From the NCBI RefSeq assembly GCF_012933655.1, contig NZ_JABBJJ010000018.1:1-64000 (forward strand): a DNA stretch of 64,000 nt, read 5' to 3'. Below are positions 1-10,362 of the stretch, piece after piece. A program made the position numbers and the translations under genes. The stretch's first letter is position 1. Each line of letters starts with the position of its first letter. The stretch is from Pyxidicoccus fallax (GTDB lineage Bacteria > Myxococcota > Myxococcia > Myxococcales > Myxococcaceae). The notes below the pieces were generated by a model. That model worked only from the letters and a program-made list of their open reading frames with translations. It was not told the origin of the DNA and did no database searches.

Positions 1-32
1 CTTCGGCTGCGACAGATGTCTATAAGAGACAG
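1..32. other. Nextera/Tn5 read-1 adapter left on the contig end (not genomic)
   Basis: Bases 14-32 match the 19-bp Tn5 mosaic end used in Nextera libraries except for one substitution at base 20 (C for G). Bases 1-13 match the adjoining part of the read-1 transposase adapter except at bases 2, 8 and 12, giving 28 of 32 identities. An error-containing adapter copy at the very start of the sequence is what an untrimmed read end at a contig terminus gives. Genomic sequence probably starts at base 33. The next gene therefore has no genuine 3' end here. Confidence 0.93.
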
Positions 33-1603
33 ACCCGGTACAACACCGCGCCCCCACCGAGCGCGAGCACGCTCATGAGGAGCGGAGGAGAGAATCCGTG
101 CCAGAGCTTGAGGCTGTAGGGCGGAATCTGCCCGCTCACCACAGGCAGGGACGCGGCCTCGAGGATGGGCCCGATGGATGCCGCGGGCACGATGCCCACC
201 ACCAGGCACACGAGGACCAGCACCTCGACGGGCACGCGCATCCACTTGGGTGGCTCCTCCGGGACACGCGGGGTGTTCAGCGCGCTGGCGGGCCCGAAGA
301 ACACCTTCGCCGAGAACCGCAGCGAATAGGCCACGCTCCCCATGCCCGCCAGGGTCGCCGCGATGGGCAGGCCCCACTGGACGGCGGGGCTGGCGTTGTC
401 GAGGAAGACGGTCTCCGCGAAGAACATCTCCTTCGACAGGAAGCCATTGAGCAGGGGGACTCCCGCCATCGCCGCGGTGGCGACGAGCGCGAGCGTGCCG
501 GTGATGGGCATCAGGCGGAAGAGCCCCGACAGCCGCCGGATGTCCCGCGTCCCCGTCTCGTGGTCGATGATTCCCACCGCCATGAACAGCGACGCCTTGA
601 AGGCCGCGTGGTTCATGAGGTGGAACACCGCCGCCACCGCCGCGAGCGGGCTGTTGAGCCCGAGCAGCAGCACCACCAGCCCGAGATGCGAGATGGTGGA
701 GTAGGCGAGCAGCCCCTTCAGGTCGCGCTGGAACAGCGCCGCCCACGCGCCGAGCAGCAGCGTGACGAGACCCGCGGAGCCGGTGAGCCAGAACCAGAGC
801 TCCGTCCCCGACAGCACCGGCCACAGCCGCGCCAGCAGGAACACGCCCAGCTTCACCATGGTCGCCGAGTGCAGATACGCCGACACCGGCGTCGGGGCCG
901 CCATCGCGTTGGGGAGCCAGAAGTGGAAGGGGAACTGGGCGCTCTTGGTGAACGCGCCGACGAGGATGAGGCAGAGCGCCACCGGGTAGAGCGGGTGGGC
1001 CTTGATGGCTTGCGCGCGCCCGAGGACGGCGTCCAGCTCGTAGCTGCCGGCCACGTGGCCGAGCACCAGCAGCCCCGCGAGGAGGCACAGGCCACCCATG
1101 CCGGTGACCGTGAGCGCCATCCGGGCCCCGCGCTGTGCGTCCTTCCGCTGGTTCCAGTAGCCGATGAGCAGGAACGAGAAGAGGGACGTCAGCTCCCAGA
1201 AGAAGGCCAGCTGCAGCAGGTTTCCCGAGAGGACCACGCCCAGCATCGCCCCCATGAAGGCCAGCAGGAAGGCGAAGAACCTCGCCACGGGGTCCGACGG
1301 CGAGAGGTAGTACCGCGCATACAGCACCACCAGCGCGCCGATGCCCAGGACGAGCACGCAGAACGTCCAGGAGAAGCCGTCGAGCCGCAGCACCACGTCG
1401 AGCCCGAGCGAGGGGACCCACGCGAAGCGCTCGGTCCACACGCCTCCGCCCCGGACGGCCGGGAAGTGGAGCGCCACGCCCACCAGGCCCCCCAGCGCGG
1501 TGAGGCCCGCGAGCCACGCCGCGCGGTTCCGGGCACTCGTGGGCAGCAGTGCCGCGACGACACTGGAGACCCAGGGAATGACCAGGAGGACGAGGAGCGA
1601 CAT
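20..1603 (-). CDS. mrpA: Na+/H+ antiporter subunit A (MrpA/MnhA/PhaA), C-terminus missing
   Basis: Membrane subunit of the multisubunit Mrp monovalent cation/proton antiporter, homologous to complex I subunit NuoL. The 523 genomic residues are almost entirely hydrophobic helices. Glu137 (FFWELTS) and Lys220 (GAFTKSAQFPFHFWLP) sit where the conserved charged residues of the proton path lie in this family, followed by Lys251 (HSATMVKLG). MrpA proteins are usually about 770-970 residues, so roughly the C-terminal third or more, and the rest of any mrp operon, lie beyond the contig end. The apparent stop codon (20-22) and the last three residues are encoded by adapter, and the codon before them is shared with it; the true reading frame is open at base 33. 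NuoL itself is an alternative, but the loop sequences fit MrpA better. Confidence 0.85.
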   Translation of the reverse strand: MSLLVLLVIPWVSSVVAALLPTSARNRAAWLAGLTALGGLVGVALHFPAVRGGGVWTERFAWVPSLGLDVVLRLDGFSWTFCVLVLGIGALVVLYARYYLSPSDPVARFFAFLLAFMGAMLGVVLSGNLLQLAFFWELTSLFSFLLIGYWNQRKDAQRGARMALTVTGMGGLCLLAGLLVLGHVAGSYELDAVLGRAQAIKAHPLYPVALCLILVGAFTKSAQFPFHFWLPNAMAAPTPVSAYLHSATMVKLGVFLLARLWPVLSGTELWFWLTGSAGLVTLLLGAWAALFQRDLKGLLAYSTISHLGLVVLLLGLNSPLAAVAAVFHLMNHAAFKASLFMAVGIIDHETGTRDIRRLSGLFRLMPITGTLALVATAAMAGVPLLNGFLSKEMFFAETVFLDNASPAVQWGLPIAATLAGMGSVAYSLRFSAKVFFGPASALNTPRVPEEPPKWMRVPVEVLVLVCLVVGIVPAASIGPILEAASLPVVSGQIPPYSLKLWHGFSPPLLMSVLALGGGAVLYRVCLL

Positions 1604-1709
1604 CAGGAGCCGGGAGTGTGGCGGGACGAGCGCCTGGCCGGGCTCCTCCCGTCATGGGAATCCGCCGGAGCGTCGGGCATTCATCGCTTGCAGGCCCGGC
1701 GCCGGCCTT

Positions 1710-2354
1710 TCAGTCCCAGACGAACAGCCACTTCACCGCTTTGCCCAGCCCATAGAACACCCAGCCCACGGGGCCGGGGCGCACGGGCCGCTGGAACTCC
1801 AGGCTCACCGTGGCCAGGGCCACCTGATTCTCCAGCGCCTCCAGCCGGGCCTTGAGGGACTCGTACTCCGCGGTGACGCGCTCCAGCTCCTTCTCCACGC
1901 GGAGGGTGTCCTCCACCGTGACGGCCCGCTGCAGCAGCTCCAGGTAGCGCTCCCGGACGCGCTCCAGGTTCGCCAGCCGCACCTTCAGGTCCAGGTGCGA
2001 CTCCGTCACGTCATCCGCGCTCACCGTCTGCCGGGCCACCTTGCCCAGCCCGGGGACGGCGCCCAGGAACCCGTCCAGCCGCTCCGCCGGCACGCGCACC
2101 GTGGCGGACTCGGACGTGACGCGCTGCGCGTACCCACCGTGGGCCTTGGCCAGGGACACGGCCTGGGCGGGGCCCCGGTCCGGGTCCTCGCGCTCCACTT
2201 CCACCCGGGCGGTGCGGATGATGGACCGGTTCGTCTCGAGCGCCCCCGGAGCCTCCCCGGGGACGGACATCATCCCATCCGGGGAACGCATCAACGGCCG
2301 ACTGCGGGAGCAAGCGGCCAGGACGAACAGCGAGACGAGCAGGAAGCAGCGCAC
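1710..2354 (-). CDS. DUF4349-family lipoprotein
   Basis: A 214-residue protein with a lipoprotein signal peptide (lipobox LAAC, Cys15), so probably anchored to a membrane. The middle has the DUF4349 pattern: a beta segment beginning near residue 45 (SIIRTARVEVE), the RVPAERLDGFLGAV stretch, then a long coiled coil at about residues 105-165 (LEKELERVTAEYESLKARLEALE type heptads) and a C-terminal hydrophobic helix (VGWVFYGLGKAVKWLFVW). Family members have no established biochemical role. It is transcribed towards mrpA but with a gap of about 100 bp, so co-transcription is uncertain. Confidence 0.8.
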   Translation of the reverse strand: MRCFLLVSLFVLAACSRSRPLMRSPDGMMSVPGEAPGALETNRSIIRTARVEVEREDPDRGPAQAVSLAKAHGGYAQRVTSESATVRVPAERLDGFLGAVPGLGKVARQTVSADDVTESHLDLKVRLANLERVRERYLELLQRAVTVEDTLRVEKELERVTAEYESLKARLEALENQVALATVSLEFQRPVRPGPVGWVFYGLGKAVKWLFVWD

Positions 2355-2474
2355 GGAGGTCCTTTCGAAGGGAGGGCGGTGTGGGATGCCCTCCAGGACG
2401 CTCGCGCGAGGCCCGCGGTTCCGTACTTCGCACGCGGGCGGGGTGAATCAGGAACGACGGGGGAGGGGAGCCCC

Positions 2475-2678
2475 TCAGGAAGGCCGGGCCGTGGCCACGG
2501 GCCCGGGAGGTGCGCCGTCGCCCTCGTAGTAGATGCTGGCGCTGCCCTTCCCGTAGACGACGAGTACCCGATCACTCTGCTCCAGCAGGTCGGAAGCCTT
2601 CTCCGTGGCCTTGCGGACCAGGGTGTCCAACTCTCCCGAGCGCTGTTTGCTACCCGCCCGGACTGTCACGACTGGCAT
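2475..2678 (-). CDS. small hypothetical protein (67 aa)
   Basis: Start ATG at 2678 is chosen because AAGGAG lies just upstream on the minus strand; the frame is open further upstream but without a comparable site. The protein begins MPVVTVRAGS, carries an amphipathic helix (about residues 15-35, with charged/Leu spacing) and a short beta-like stretch (RVLVVYGKGSASIYYEG), then a Pro/Ala-rich tail. No family recognised. It could be a small regulatory or adaptor protein; that is a guess. It lies 120 bp upstream of the DUF4349 lipoprotein on the same strand. Confidence 0.55.
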   Translation of the reverse strand: MPVVTVRAGSKQRSGELDTLVRKATEKASDLLEQSDRVLVVYGKGSASIYYEGDGAPPGPVATARPS

Positions 2679-2823
2679 GCGGTGTCCCGCTCCTTGTGTC
2701 CCGCGGCGGGTGGCTCCGGTTGGGGGACCCGGCCCCGTGCCCATCCGCAGGTAACGGGCCGTGTCATAGCCAACGGAACACTTCGTTGACAAGCGCCCCG
2801 CACCATGGCGGGAAGGGACTCCC

Positions 2824-3426
2824 ATGAACCGCAAGCTCCCTGTTTTGCTGGTTTTTGCGCTGGGTCTCTCCTCTGTCGCCAGCGCGCAGTCGACGCGTCC
2901 GCCCGAGCACCGCTCGCCCACACCGTTCTGGCTGCCCCGGGGCGTCTTCCTGGGCGCCTCGGCGCGCGAGGGGGTCATCACGCCCCGGCTGAAGGTGCAG
3001 TGGCAGTTCACCTTTCTTCAAGAGCGCAAGGACGCCTTCGCCCTGCTCCTGGAAGGGGGGCTCGGGTGGGCCGCCGCGTTCCCGGACCCGGACGTGACGA
3101 GGCCCTACACCCTCGTCGGCTCCTACTACGAGCACACCGCCCAGGTGGGCATCGGCTACCGCAACCACCTGCCGGACCAGCTCCACTGGGGCTTCCAGGT
3201 GACGGGCGGCCCCGTCTTCTACGGCGCCCACTTCGACGGGGGCACCCCGGCCGACCACCGCTCCGCCGGCATCATCGAGGGCCGCATCCACGTGGGCTAC
3301 CAGTGGGGCGCCACGGCCGTGGGCGCCGCGGTGGGCTACGCTGAGCCCTTCGGCCTCAAGCGCCGCAGCCTCGGGCGCTACTTCGTGGGCGGCCCGATGT
3401 TCGGGTTGTTCATGGATTGGCGCTAG
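2824..3426 (+). CDS. secreted, probably outer-membrane beta-barrel-like protein
   Basis: A 200-residue protein with a clear Sec signal peptide (MNRKLPVLLVFALGLSSVASAQ, cleavage near residue 21). The mature part is rich in Gly and aromatics with alternating hydrophobic positions (LKVQWQFTF, AQVGIGYRNH, RIHVGYQWG) and ends in FVGGPMFGLFMDWR, a pattern seen in small beta-barrel or autotransporter-like envelope proteins. No named family recognised. GGAAGG lies about 8 bp upstream of the ATG. It is expressed divergently from the small protein at 2475-2678. Confidence 0.65.
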   Translation: MNRKLPVLLVFALGLSSVASAQSTRPPEHRSPTPFWLPRGVFLGASAREGVITPRLKVQWQFTFLQERKDAFALLLEGGLGWAAAFPDPDVTRPYTLVGSYYEHTAQVGIGYRNHLPDQLHWGFQVTGGPVFYGAHFDGGTPADHRSAGIIEGRIHVGYQWGATAVGAAVGYAEPFGLKRRSLGRYFVGGPMFGLFMDWR

Positions 3427-3474
3427 GCATCCGCGTAGAGTGCGCGCGGCCACCCCTGGTTCCGCACTCTCCGT

Positions 3475-3987
3475 ATGCCCGAGCTGCTCAGCGCCCATGT
3501 CTCGCGGTTCCTGCGCAACCGCGGCGAGTTCGAGCGCGGCCTGCCGCCCGCGCTGCTCGTCTTCACGCCGTCTCCGCTCGCCGGGAATTTCCGGGAAGAA
3601 GCGGAGTACCGGCTGAAGACGGTGACGAACGCGGGGGCGCCCACGCTGGGGGTGAGCGAGGCGGTGGTGTTCCCCGTGGTGAAGTCCCGGACGAATGCCT
3701 TCGGCCGGGGCATCACCGTGGGGCGCACGGGCAACAACGACGTGGTGCTGGACGACGGCAGTGTGTCCCGCTTTCACGCGTGGTTCGCCTGGGTGGAGGG
3801 GGAGGAGGGCTTTTCGCTGACGGACGCCGGCTCCAAGAATGGCTCCTGGGTGGGCGGGGCGCGGCTTACCCCTCGCCGGGCGGTGGCGGTGGAGGATGGC
3901 GCCCGCCTGCGCTTCGGTCAGGTGGAGGTCGCCTTCTACACCGCGAGCAGCTTTCTCCGGATGCTGACCGTGAGGATGGCTCCCTGA
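3475..3987 (+). CDS. FHA-domain protein
   Basis: A 170-residue cytoplasmic protein with a single forkhead-associated domain in its C-terminal half. The phosphothreonine-binding motifs are all present: GRTGNNDVVL (from residue 83), SRFHAWF, and SKNGSWVGG. FHA domains bind pThr peptides made by Hanks kinases. The N-terminal 70 residues are not recognised. It is followed 70 bp later by a PP2C phosphatase, so the pair could act on the same phosphoprotein; this is inference from position only. Confidence 0.85.
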   Translation: MPELLSAHVSRFLRNRGEFERGLPPALLVFTPSPLAGNFREEAEYRLKTVTNAGAPTLGVSEAVVFPVVKSRTNAFGRGITVGRTGNNDVVLDDGSVSRFHAWFAWVEGEEGFSLTDAGSKNGSWVGGARLTPRRAVAVEDGARLRFGQVEVAFYTASSFLRMLTVRMAP

Positions 3988-4057
3988 GCCTTGCCACGTC
4001 TTCGGCGGCCTGCGTAACGTGCGGAGTCGCCCTCTGTCACACACGGGAGTGTTCGCG

Positions 4058-5332
<1,275 letters not shown>

Positions 5333-5342
5333 GGACCGCCCC

Positions 5343-5783
5343 ATGAGCCCGCGCCCGCCGAAGTCACCTCGCGCATCGTCCAGTCCTCGTCAGACCGCCC
5401 GGGTACGCTCGCGGCGGACTGTTTCTGGAGGGCGCATGGCGAGGGCGGTGGGCGGGGATGTCATCGTGCGGCTGCTGGGCGAGGTGGCGGAGCTGAGGGA
5501 GGAGCTGCGCGGGACGCAGGAGGACGTGAGGGGCCTGTCATCCGAGATGTCGGCCATGAAGGCCGACATCGGAGCCATGAAGGCCGGCATGGTCGTCATG
5601 AAGGCCAACATGGAGGCCATGATCGTCACCATGGACTCCGTGTTGGACACCATGGACTCGATGACGACCACCATGGAGTCCATGACGACGCGGCTGCGCA
5701 CCACGGAAGAGCGCTTCCAGCGGATGGACGCCAGCGCGGGACGCATGGCGCGGCTGTTGGGCACCCTCAAGGGCAAGCACTAG
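5343..5783 (+). CDS. methionine-rich heptad coiled-coil protein
   Basis: No enzymatic family. From residue 41 to the C-terminus the protein is 15 uninterrupted heptads with hydrophobic residues at both core positions; the middle ones are strikingly Met-based (for example IGAMKAG, then MVVMKAN). It has no signal peptide or membrane segment. The N-terminal 31 residues are basic, Ser/Pro/Arg-rich and unstructured-looking; an internal ATG at 5436 preceded by GGAGG could be the real start, giving a 115-residue protein that begins MARAVGGDV. It follows the PP2C-cNMP gene by 11 bp. An oligomerising scaffold or partner for that phosphatase is plausible but unproven. Confidence 0.6.
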   Translation: MSPRPPKSPRASSSPRQTARVRSRRTVSGGRMARAVGGDVIVRLLGEVAELREELRGTQEDVRGLSSEMSAMKADIGAMKAGMVVMKANMEAMIVTMDSVLDTMDSMTTTMESMTTRLRTTEERFQRMDASAGRMARLLGTLKGKH

Positions 5784-5885
5784 CGCCACCGGCCCGGCCG
5801 GGGAGCGTCCGGGACACGACTGGCCCGGAATTTCCATGGGGAATCGTCCGTTCCCGGCCCGGCCGCGGGCTAATGTCCGCGGTTC

Positions 5886-8861
5886 GTGCGCATGCGCAAC
5901 TGGCTCATCATAGGGATGGTGGCGGCCCTGCTGGTGGCCGGAGCGGCCTGGCTCTGGCCGGGCTCGGCTTCTCGGACGCCGGCCGCCCCGACCGGGAAGC
6001 CCGCGGCCACGTCGCTGCCGGCGTTCTCCGCCGTGGAGGTGTCGTCCGGGACGAATGAGGGCCTCACCCTCACCGGACGGGTGCTGGACTCCGCGGGACG
6101 CCCGGTGGCGAACGCCGAGGTGTTCCTCGCCTCCAGCGCGGAGAAGACGCTCGCGGACGTGCGCTGCGACGAGTGCGGCCAGGCGCTGCTGTCCTGCCAG
6201 GCGCGCGAGACGGCGCTGCAGACGCTGGCCTACTTCGAGCACCAGCACGGCTTCCTCACCCCGCGCGCCACCGCGAGCACGGACGCGCAGGGAAACTTCC
6301 GCTTCGAGCACCTGGCGGGCGTCTCCTTCTCCATCTGGGCGAAGGCGCCCGGCCTGGGCGTGGCGCTGCGCGAGCGGGCCGCGCCCGGGGACCCGGTGGA
6401 GCTGTACCTGCCGCCGCTGCGCACCATCGGCGGGCAGGTGGTGGACGACGCCGGCCAGCCGCTCAAGGGCGCGCGCGTGCATGCCGTCTCGCGCCGCGTG
6501 CCGCTGCCCTTCGAGGCGGTGGCGGGCCCCGACGGCGTCTTCTCGCTGGAGGGCCTGGGCGAGGGCCCCTTCTACGTGGTGGCCACGGCGGAGGGCTACC
6601 TGCCCTCGGTGGAGGCCCAGGTGGAGGCGGGCCCGCAGCCGGTGCGCCTGAAGCTGACGCCCGCGCGCACGCTGGAGGTCCGCGTCACCCGCAACGGCGC
6701 TCCCGCGGCGGCCACGGTGCGGCTGCGCGCCGACCACCTGTCTCGCGAGCAGCGCACGGAAGGCGAGCCGCTGCGCTTCACCGGCCTGTACCCGGACGAG
6801 CTGGTGGTGACGGCGGAGGCGCCCGGGCTGGGCGCCGCGCCGCGCACGCTGACGCTGGACGCGCGCGTCACCCAGGTGACGCTGGAGCTGGAGGTGGCGG
6901 GCAAGCTGCTCGTCACGGTGGTGGACGAGGCGGGAGAGCCGGTGCCCAACCCGGAGCTGCTGCTGCGCACCACCGCGGGCGACCTCATCACCCGCGTGCG
7001 CGGGGCCACCGGCGCCATGGTGGAGCTGGGCCCGCTGGCCGCCGGCGACTACGTGCTGCACGGCCAGGCGGAGGGCTTCCGCGAAGCACAGCTCCCGGCG
7101 CGCATCGTGGCGGGCGAGACGACACTGGAGCTGGAGATGGAGCGTGCCACGCTCATCACCGGCCAGGTGCTGGACGAGTACGGCCGGCCCGCGCCGCGCG
7201 TGTCCGTGCTGGTGCAGCCCACGGGCGAGACGGTGCTGGCGGACGAGGACGGGCGCTTCGCGGCGCCGGTGCCCACGCCGGGCCTGTACGAGCTGCACGC
7301 GCACCACTCGGAGTGGGGTGGCGGGCAGGTGAAGGTGACGGCGCCGGCCAGCGGGGTGCAGCTGTCCCTGGAGCCCCGCGCCGCGCTGGAGGTGACGGTG
7401 TCGTCCGCCGGCCGCCGCGTGGAGGGCGCGGACGTGGTGCTGTGGGTGGAGCAGGAAGGCATCTTCCGGAGCGACCGCACGTCGGGCTCGGACGGTGTGG
7501 TGCCCATGCGCGGCATGCCCGCGGGCACGTACTGGATGGTGGCGTCGCACCCGGACTACCTGCCGTCGGACCGCAAGCAGGTGACGCTGGAGGACGGACA
7601 GACGCTGAAGCTGGAGGCGGAGCTGAAGCCCGGCGCGCCGCTGAGCGGCGAGGTGGTGGACGGGCAGGGCGCTCCGGTGGCCGGGGCCACGCTGGTGGTG
7701 GTGCCGCGCGGCGCGGAGCCGGTGCAGAGCGACGCGCGCGGCCACTTCGAGTTCCGCTCGCTGCGGCCGGACCGGGGCTACCGCCTGGAGGCGAAGCACC
7801 CGGGCTATGACCAGGTGGAGCGCGCCGAGGGCAAGGCGGGTGGGCCTCCGGTGCGGGTGGTGCTCAAGCGCCGCGACGTCTTCCGAGGCCGCGTCGTGGG
7901 AAGCGACGGCGCGCCGGTGCGCCGCTACCGCATGGACGAGCACGAGGTGGACAGCTCGGATGGCCGCTTCGAGTTGCCGCTGGCCACGGCGGGCGACCGC
8001 ATCATCGCGGCGGTGGATGCGCCGGGCTACGAGCCGATGATGGTGGACCGCCCGGCGTCGCCGGACCTGGGAGACCTGGTGCTGGAGAAATTGCCCACCG
8101 TCTCGGGCCTCGTGCGGGACGAGGGCGGCGCGCCGGTGCCGGACTCGGTGGTGACGTGCGACGTGTGCGACGAGTCCGTGCTCACGGGCCCGGACGGCCG
8201 CTTCACGCTGGCCAATCCGCCCTATGTGCCGCGCTTCACGGTGTCCGCGCGCAAGGGCCGGCTGAGCGGGACGCAGTCGCTGGAGCGCGGCTCGCGCGGC
8301 CCGGTGGAGCTCGTCCTCCGGCAGGCCACGCGGCTGAGCGGCAAGGTGTACAAGGCGGACGGGAGCCCCGCGGCGGGTGTCTCGGTGGAGGCGGTGAACG
8401 GGGACCGCAGCGAGACGCTCACCCTCGTCACCGGGCCGGACGGCGGCTACAGCATCGAGGTGGCGCCGGGCAGCTACCGCTTCATGCTGGGGCCCAACGG
8501 CGAGTTCTCCGGGGAGGCGGGGCTGGTGGTGCAGGTGGGCGGCACCGACATGCGCTTGGATTTGGGGCCCGCGCCGGGCACCTCGTCGCTCACCGTGCAG
8601 CTCAAGCCCGAGCGCGGCAAGGCGCTGTGGGTGGTGGCGGGCGAGGTGGGGGCCGTGGGCAACCCGCCGGCCACGTCGCTGATGCGCTCGCGCTGGGCGC
8701 AGCTCATCTACCAGCCGCGCGGTGAGCAGGTGATCCTCCACGGGCTGCCGCCGGGCCGCTACACGCTGGTGTGGGGCCACTTCCACGTGGAGACGCCGGG
8801 CGGGCCCGAGGTCCGCATGGTGGACGTCCCCTCCCAGGCGGAGGTGGCTCTGGGGCGCTGA
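5886..8861 (+). CDS. large exported protein with tandem carboxypeptidase-regulatory-like (CarboxypepD_reg) domains
   Basis: A 991-residue protein starting with a signal peptide or membrane anchor (about residues 4-24, [20 protein letters not shown]). After it come roughly nine or ten repeats of an immunoglobulin-like beta fold of the CarboxypepD_reg/Cna-B type, recognised by recurring GxVVDxxGxPVxGAxV and DGxFxLxxLxxGxY patterns ([36 protein letters not shown]). Such repeats are non-catalytic and usually form surface rods or adhesins. Two Cys pairs stand out: CDECG near residue 93 and CDVCD near residue 757. GTG at 5886 or ATG at 5892 can be the start. No protease domain was found, so 'carboxypeptidase' refers only to the fold. 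Confidence 0.82.
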   Translation: MRMRNWLIIGMVAALLVAGAAWLWPGSASRTPAAPTGKPAATSLPAFSAVEVSSGTNEGLTLTGRVLDSAGRPVANAEVFLASSAEKTLADVRCDECGQALLSCQARETALQTLAYFEHQHGFLTPRATASTDAQGNFRFEHLAGVSFSIWAKAPGLGVALRERAAPGDPVELYLPPLRTIGGQVVDDAGQPLKGARVHAVSRRVPLPFEAVAGPDGVFSLEGLGEGPFYVVATAEGYLPSVEAQVEAGPQPVRLKLTPARTLEVRVTRNGAPAAATVRLRADHLSREQRTEGEPLRFTGLYPDELVVTAEAPGLGAAPRTLTLDARVTQVTLELEVAGKLLVTVVDEAGEPVPNPELLLRTTAGDLITRVRGATGAMVELGPLAAGDYVLHGQAEGFREAQLPARIVAGETTLELEMERATLITGQVLDEYGRPAPRVSVLVQPTGETVLADEDGRFAAPVPTPGLYELHAHHSEWGGGQVKVTAPASGVQLSLEPRAALEVTVSSAGRRVEGADVVLWVEQEGIFRSDRTSGSDGVVPMRGMPAGTYWMVASHPDYLPSDRKQVTLEDGQTLKLEAELKPGAPLSGEVVDGQGAPVAGATLVVVPRGAEPVQSDARGHFEFRSLRPDRGYRLEAKHPGYDQVERAEGKAGGPPVRVVLKRRDVFRGRVVGSDGAPVRRYRMDEHEVDSSDGRFELPLATAGDRIIAAVDAPGYEPMMVDRPASPDLGDLVLEKLPTVSGLVRDEGGAPVPDSVVTCDVCDESVLTGPDGRFTLANPPYVPRFTVSARKGRLSGTQSLERGSRGPVELVLRQATRLSGKVYKADGSPAAGVSVEAVNGDRSETLTLVTGPDGGYSIEVAPGSYRFMLGPNGEFSGEAGLVVQVGGTDMRLDLGPAPGTSSLTVQLKPERGKALWVVAGEVGAVGNPPATSLMRSRWAQLIYQPRGEQVILHGLPPGRYTLVWGHFHVETPGGPEVRMVDVPSQAEVALGR

Positions 8862-8923
8862 GGCGACCACACCGCCGAGCGTCCCGGGTTGCGAGCCCGC
8901 GGCCGTGCGCATTAGGAAGCCGC

Positions 8924-10144
8924 ATGGACGTGACGGCACTGAAGGGCCGCAGGGTGGTGGTGGGTGTGGGCGGCGGCATCGCGGCGTACAAGGCATGCGA
9001 GCTGGTGCGCGAGCTGGGACGGGCCGGGGCCGAGGTGCGCGTGGCCATGACGGAGTCCGCGCGGCAGTTCGTCACCCCGCTGACCTTCCAGGCGCTCAGC
9101 GGGCACCCGGTGCTCACCGACTACTTCGACCCGGCGCAGGAGGGGAACTTCGGCCACCTGGACCTGGCGCGGTGGGGCGAGGCCTTCGTGGTGGCGCCCG
9201 CCACGGCGGACCTGCTGGCGCGCATCCGCGCGGGCCTGGCGAATGACGCGGTGACGACGTCGCTGCTCGCCTTCAAGGGGCCGGTGGTGCTGGCCCCGGC
9301 GATGAACGTGGCCATGTGGGACAACCCGCTGACGCAGGAGAACGTGGCGGCACTGCTGAAGCACCCGCGCTTCTCGCAGGTGGGTCCCGGCGCGGGGCTG
9401 CTGGCCTGTGGTGACGTGGGCGAGGGGCGGCTCGCGGACGTGCCGGCCATCGTCGCGGCGGTGGCGGCGCGCTTCGGAGCGGGGCCGCTGGCGGGCCGGA
9501 AGGTGCTGCTGACGGCGGGCCCCACGCGCGAGTTCCTGGACCCGGTGCGGTTCATCTCCAACCCCTCGACGGGGAAGATGGGACTGGCGCTCGCGCAGGC
9601 GGCGCGGAGCCTGGGTGCGGAGGTGACGGTGGTGCTCGGCCCGGTGGGCGCCGTGGTGCGCGACGGGCTGACGGTGGTGGACGTGGTGAGCGCGGACGAC
9701 ATGGCGCGCGAGGTGCTGGCGCGCGTGGAGTCCGTGGACGCCTTCATCGCCACCGCCGCGGTGAGCGACTGGCGGCCGGAGACGCGCGCGCCGCAGAAGG
9801 TGAAGAAGGGTTCATCTCCCGGCCAGGAGTCGCTGCGGCTGGTGCGCACGCCGGACGTGCTGGCGGAGGCCTCGCGCAAGGTGGCCGGCAACGCGAAGCG
9901 GCCCGTGCTGGTGGGCTTCGCGGCGGAGACGGAGAAGGTGCTGGAGCACGCGCGCGAGAAGCTGGAGCGCAAGGGCCTGGACGCCATCGTCGCCAACGAC
10001 GTGACGGCCCCCGGCGCGGGCTTCGGCACGGACACCAACCGGGTGACGGTGCTGACGCGCACCGGCGTCCAGCGCGAGCTGAACGGCAGCAAGAACGAGG
10101 TGGCCCGCGCCATCCTCGAGCTGCTGCTGGTGCGCCGCCCGTAG
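8924..10144 (+). CDS. coaBC: bifunctional phosphopantothenoylcysteine decarboxylase / phosphopantothenate-cysteine ligase
   Basis: Catalyses two consecutive steps of coenzyme A synthesis: ligation of cysteine to 4'-phosphopantothenate, then FMN-dependent decarboxylation. The N-terminal CoaC half shows [18 protein letters not shown], the His in [17 protein letters not shown] (near residue 125) and the active-site Cys in [12 protein letters not shown]. The C-terminal CoaB half begins with [20 protein letters not shown] and contains AAVSDWRP and a Lys pair (KVKKG). The 406-residue length is normal for the fused enzyme. The ATG at 8924 has GGAAG five bases upstream and matches the family start; upstream codons belong to the 3' end of the previous gene. 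Confidence 0.96.
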   Translation: MDVTALKGRRVVVGVGGGIAAYKACELVRELGRAGAEVRVAMTESARQFVTPLTFQALSGHPVLTDYFDPAQEGNFGHLDLARWGEAFVVAPATADLLARIRAGLANDAVTTSLLAFKGPVVLAPAMNVAMWDNPLTQENVAALLKHPRFSQVGPGAGLLACGDVGEGRLADVPAIVAAVAARFGAGPLAGRKVLLTAGPTREFLDPVRFISNPSTGKMGLALAQAARSLGAEVTVVLGPVGAVVRDGLTVVDVVSADDMAREVLARVESVDAFIATAAVSDWRPETRAPQKVKKGSSPGQESLRLVRTPDVLAEASRKVAGNAKRPVLVGFAAETEKVLEHAREKLERKGLDAIVANDVTAPGAGFGTDTNRVTVLTRTGVQRELNGSKNEVARAILELLLVRRP

Positions 10145-10362
10145 GTGGCGGGTATCCCCAGGGCGCGCGGCACGGCATCGCGATTCAGGAATTCGGGGCG
10201 TGCGCCCCTCGGGCCATTCCGTTCCCACTGTGAGCGGCCCGCACGTGCGGGGGAGAGCGACTCCGGGAGTGACGCGGGGCTCGGCCCTGCGGTAAGCGTA
10301 CTGACAGGGCCGCCGTCCGCTTCCTTGCGCCGGCCCGCTTCCTCCGCTACCGATCCATCACC
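10145..10362. promoter_or_regulatory. intergenic region with a 14-bp palindrome and two hairpins ahead of the uracil-DNA glycosylase gene
   Basis: No gene is seen in this 218-bp stretch. It contains a short hairpin GGGGCG-TG-CGCCCC (10195-10208), which could end coaBC transcription; a perfect 14-bp palindrome CCCGCACGTGCGGG (10238-10251), a possible operator; and an 8-bp inverted repeat CGGCCCTG/CAGGGCCG with a 15-base loop (10282-10312). None has a T tract. Functions are inferred from symmetry only. Confidence 0.35.

Noticed and set aside
1-32. Natural Tn5-like transposon end
   Set aside because: A mosaic-end match at the first bases of the sequence, joined to the read-1 adapter tail and without any transposase, is better explained by library adapter.
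98-1855. 585-codon plus-strand frame over mrpA
   Set aside because: Antisense to a well-conserved membrane protein, with an Arg/His/Gln/Glu-rich translation.
4019-4057. Upstream GTG start for the PP2C phosphatase
   Set aside because: No ribosome site and not a typical start for this family; GTG at 4058 with GGGAGT upstream is preferred. It cannot be fully excluded.
5538-8996. 1152-codon open frame on the minus strand across the repeat protein
   Set aside because: Arg/His/Gln-rich composition and no motif. The plus strand encodes a signal peptide and clear repeats; long antisense frames are expected at this GC content.
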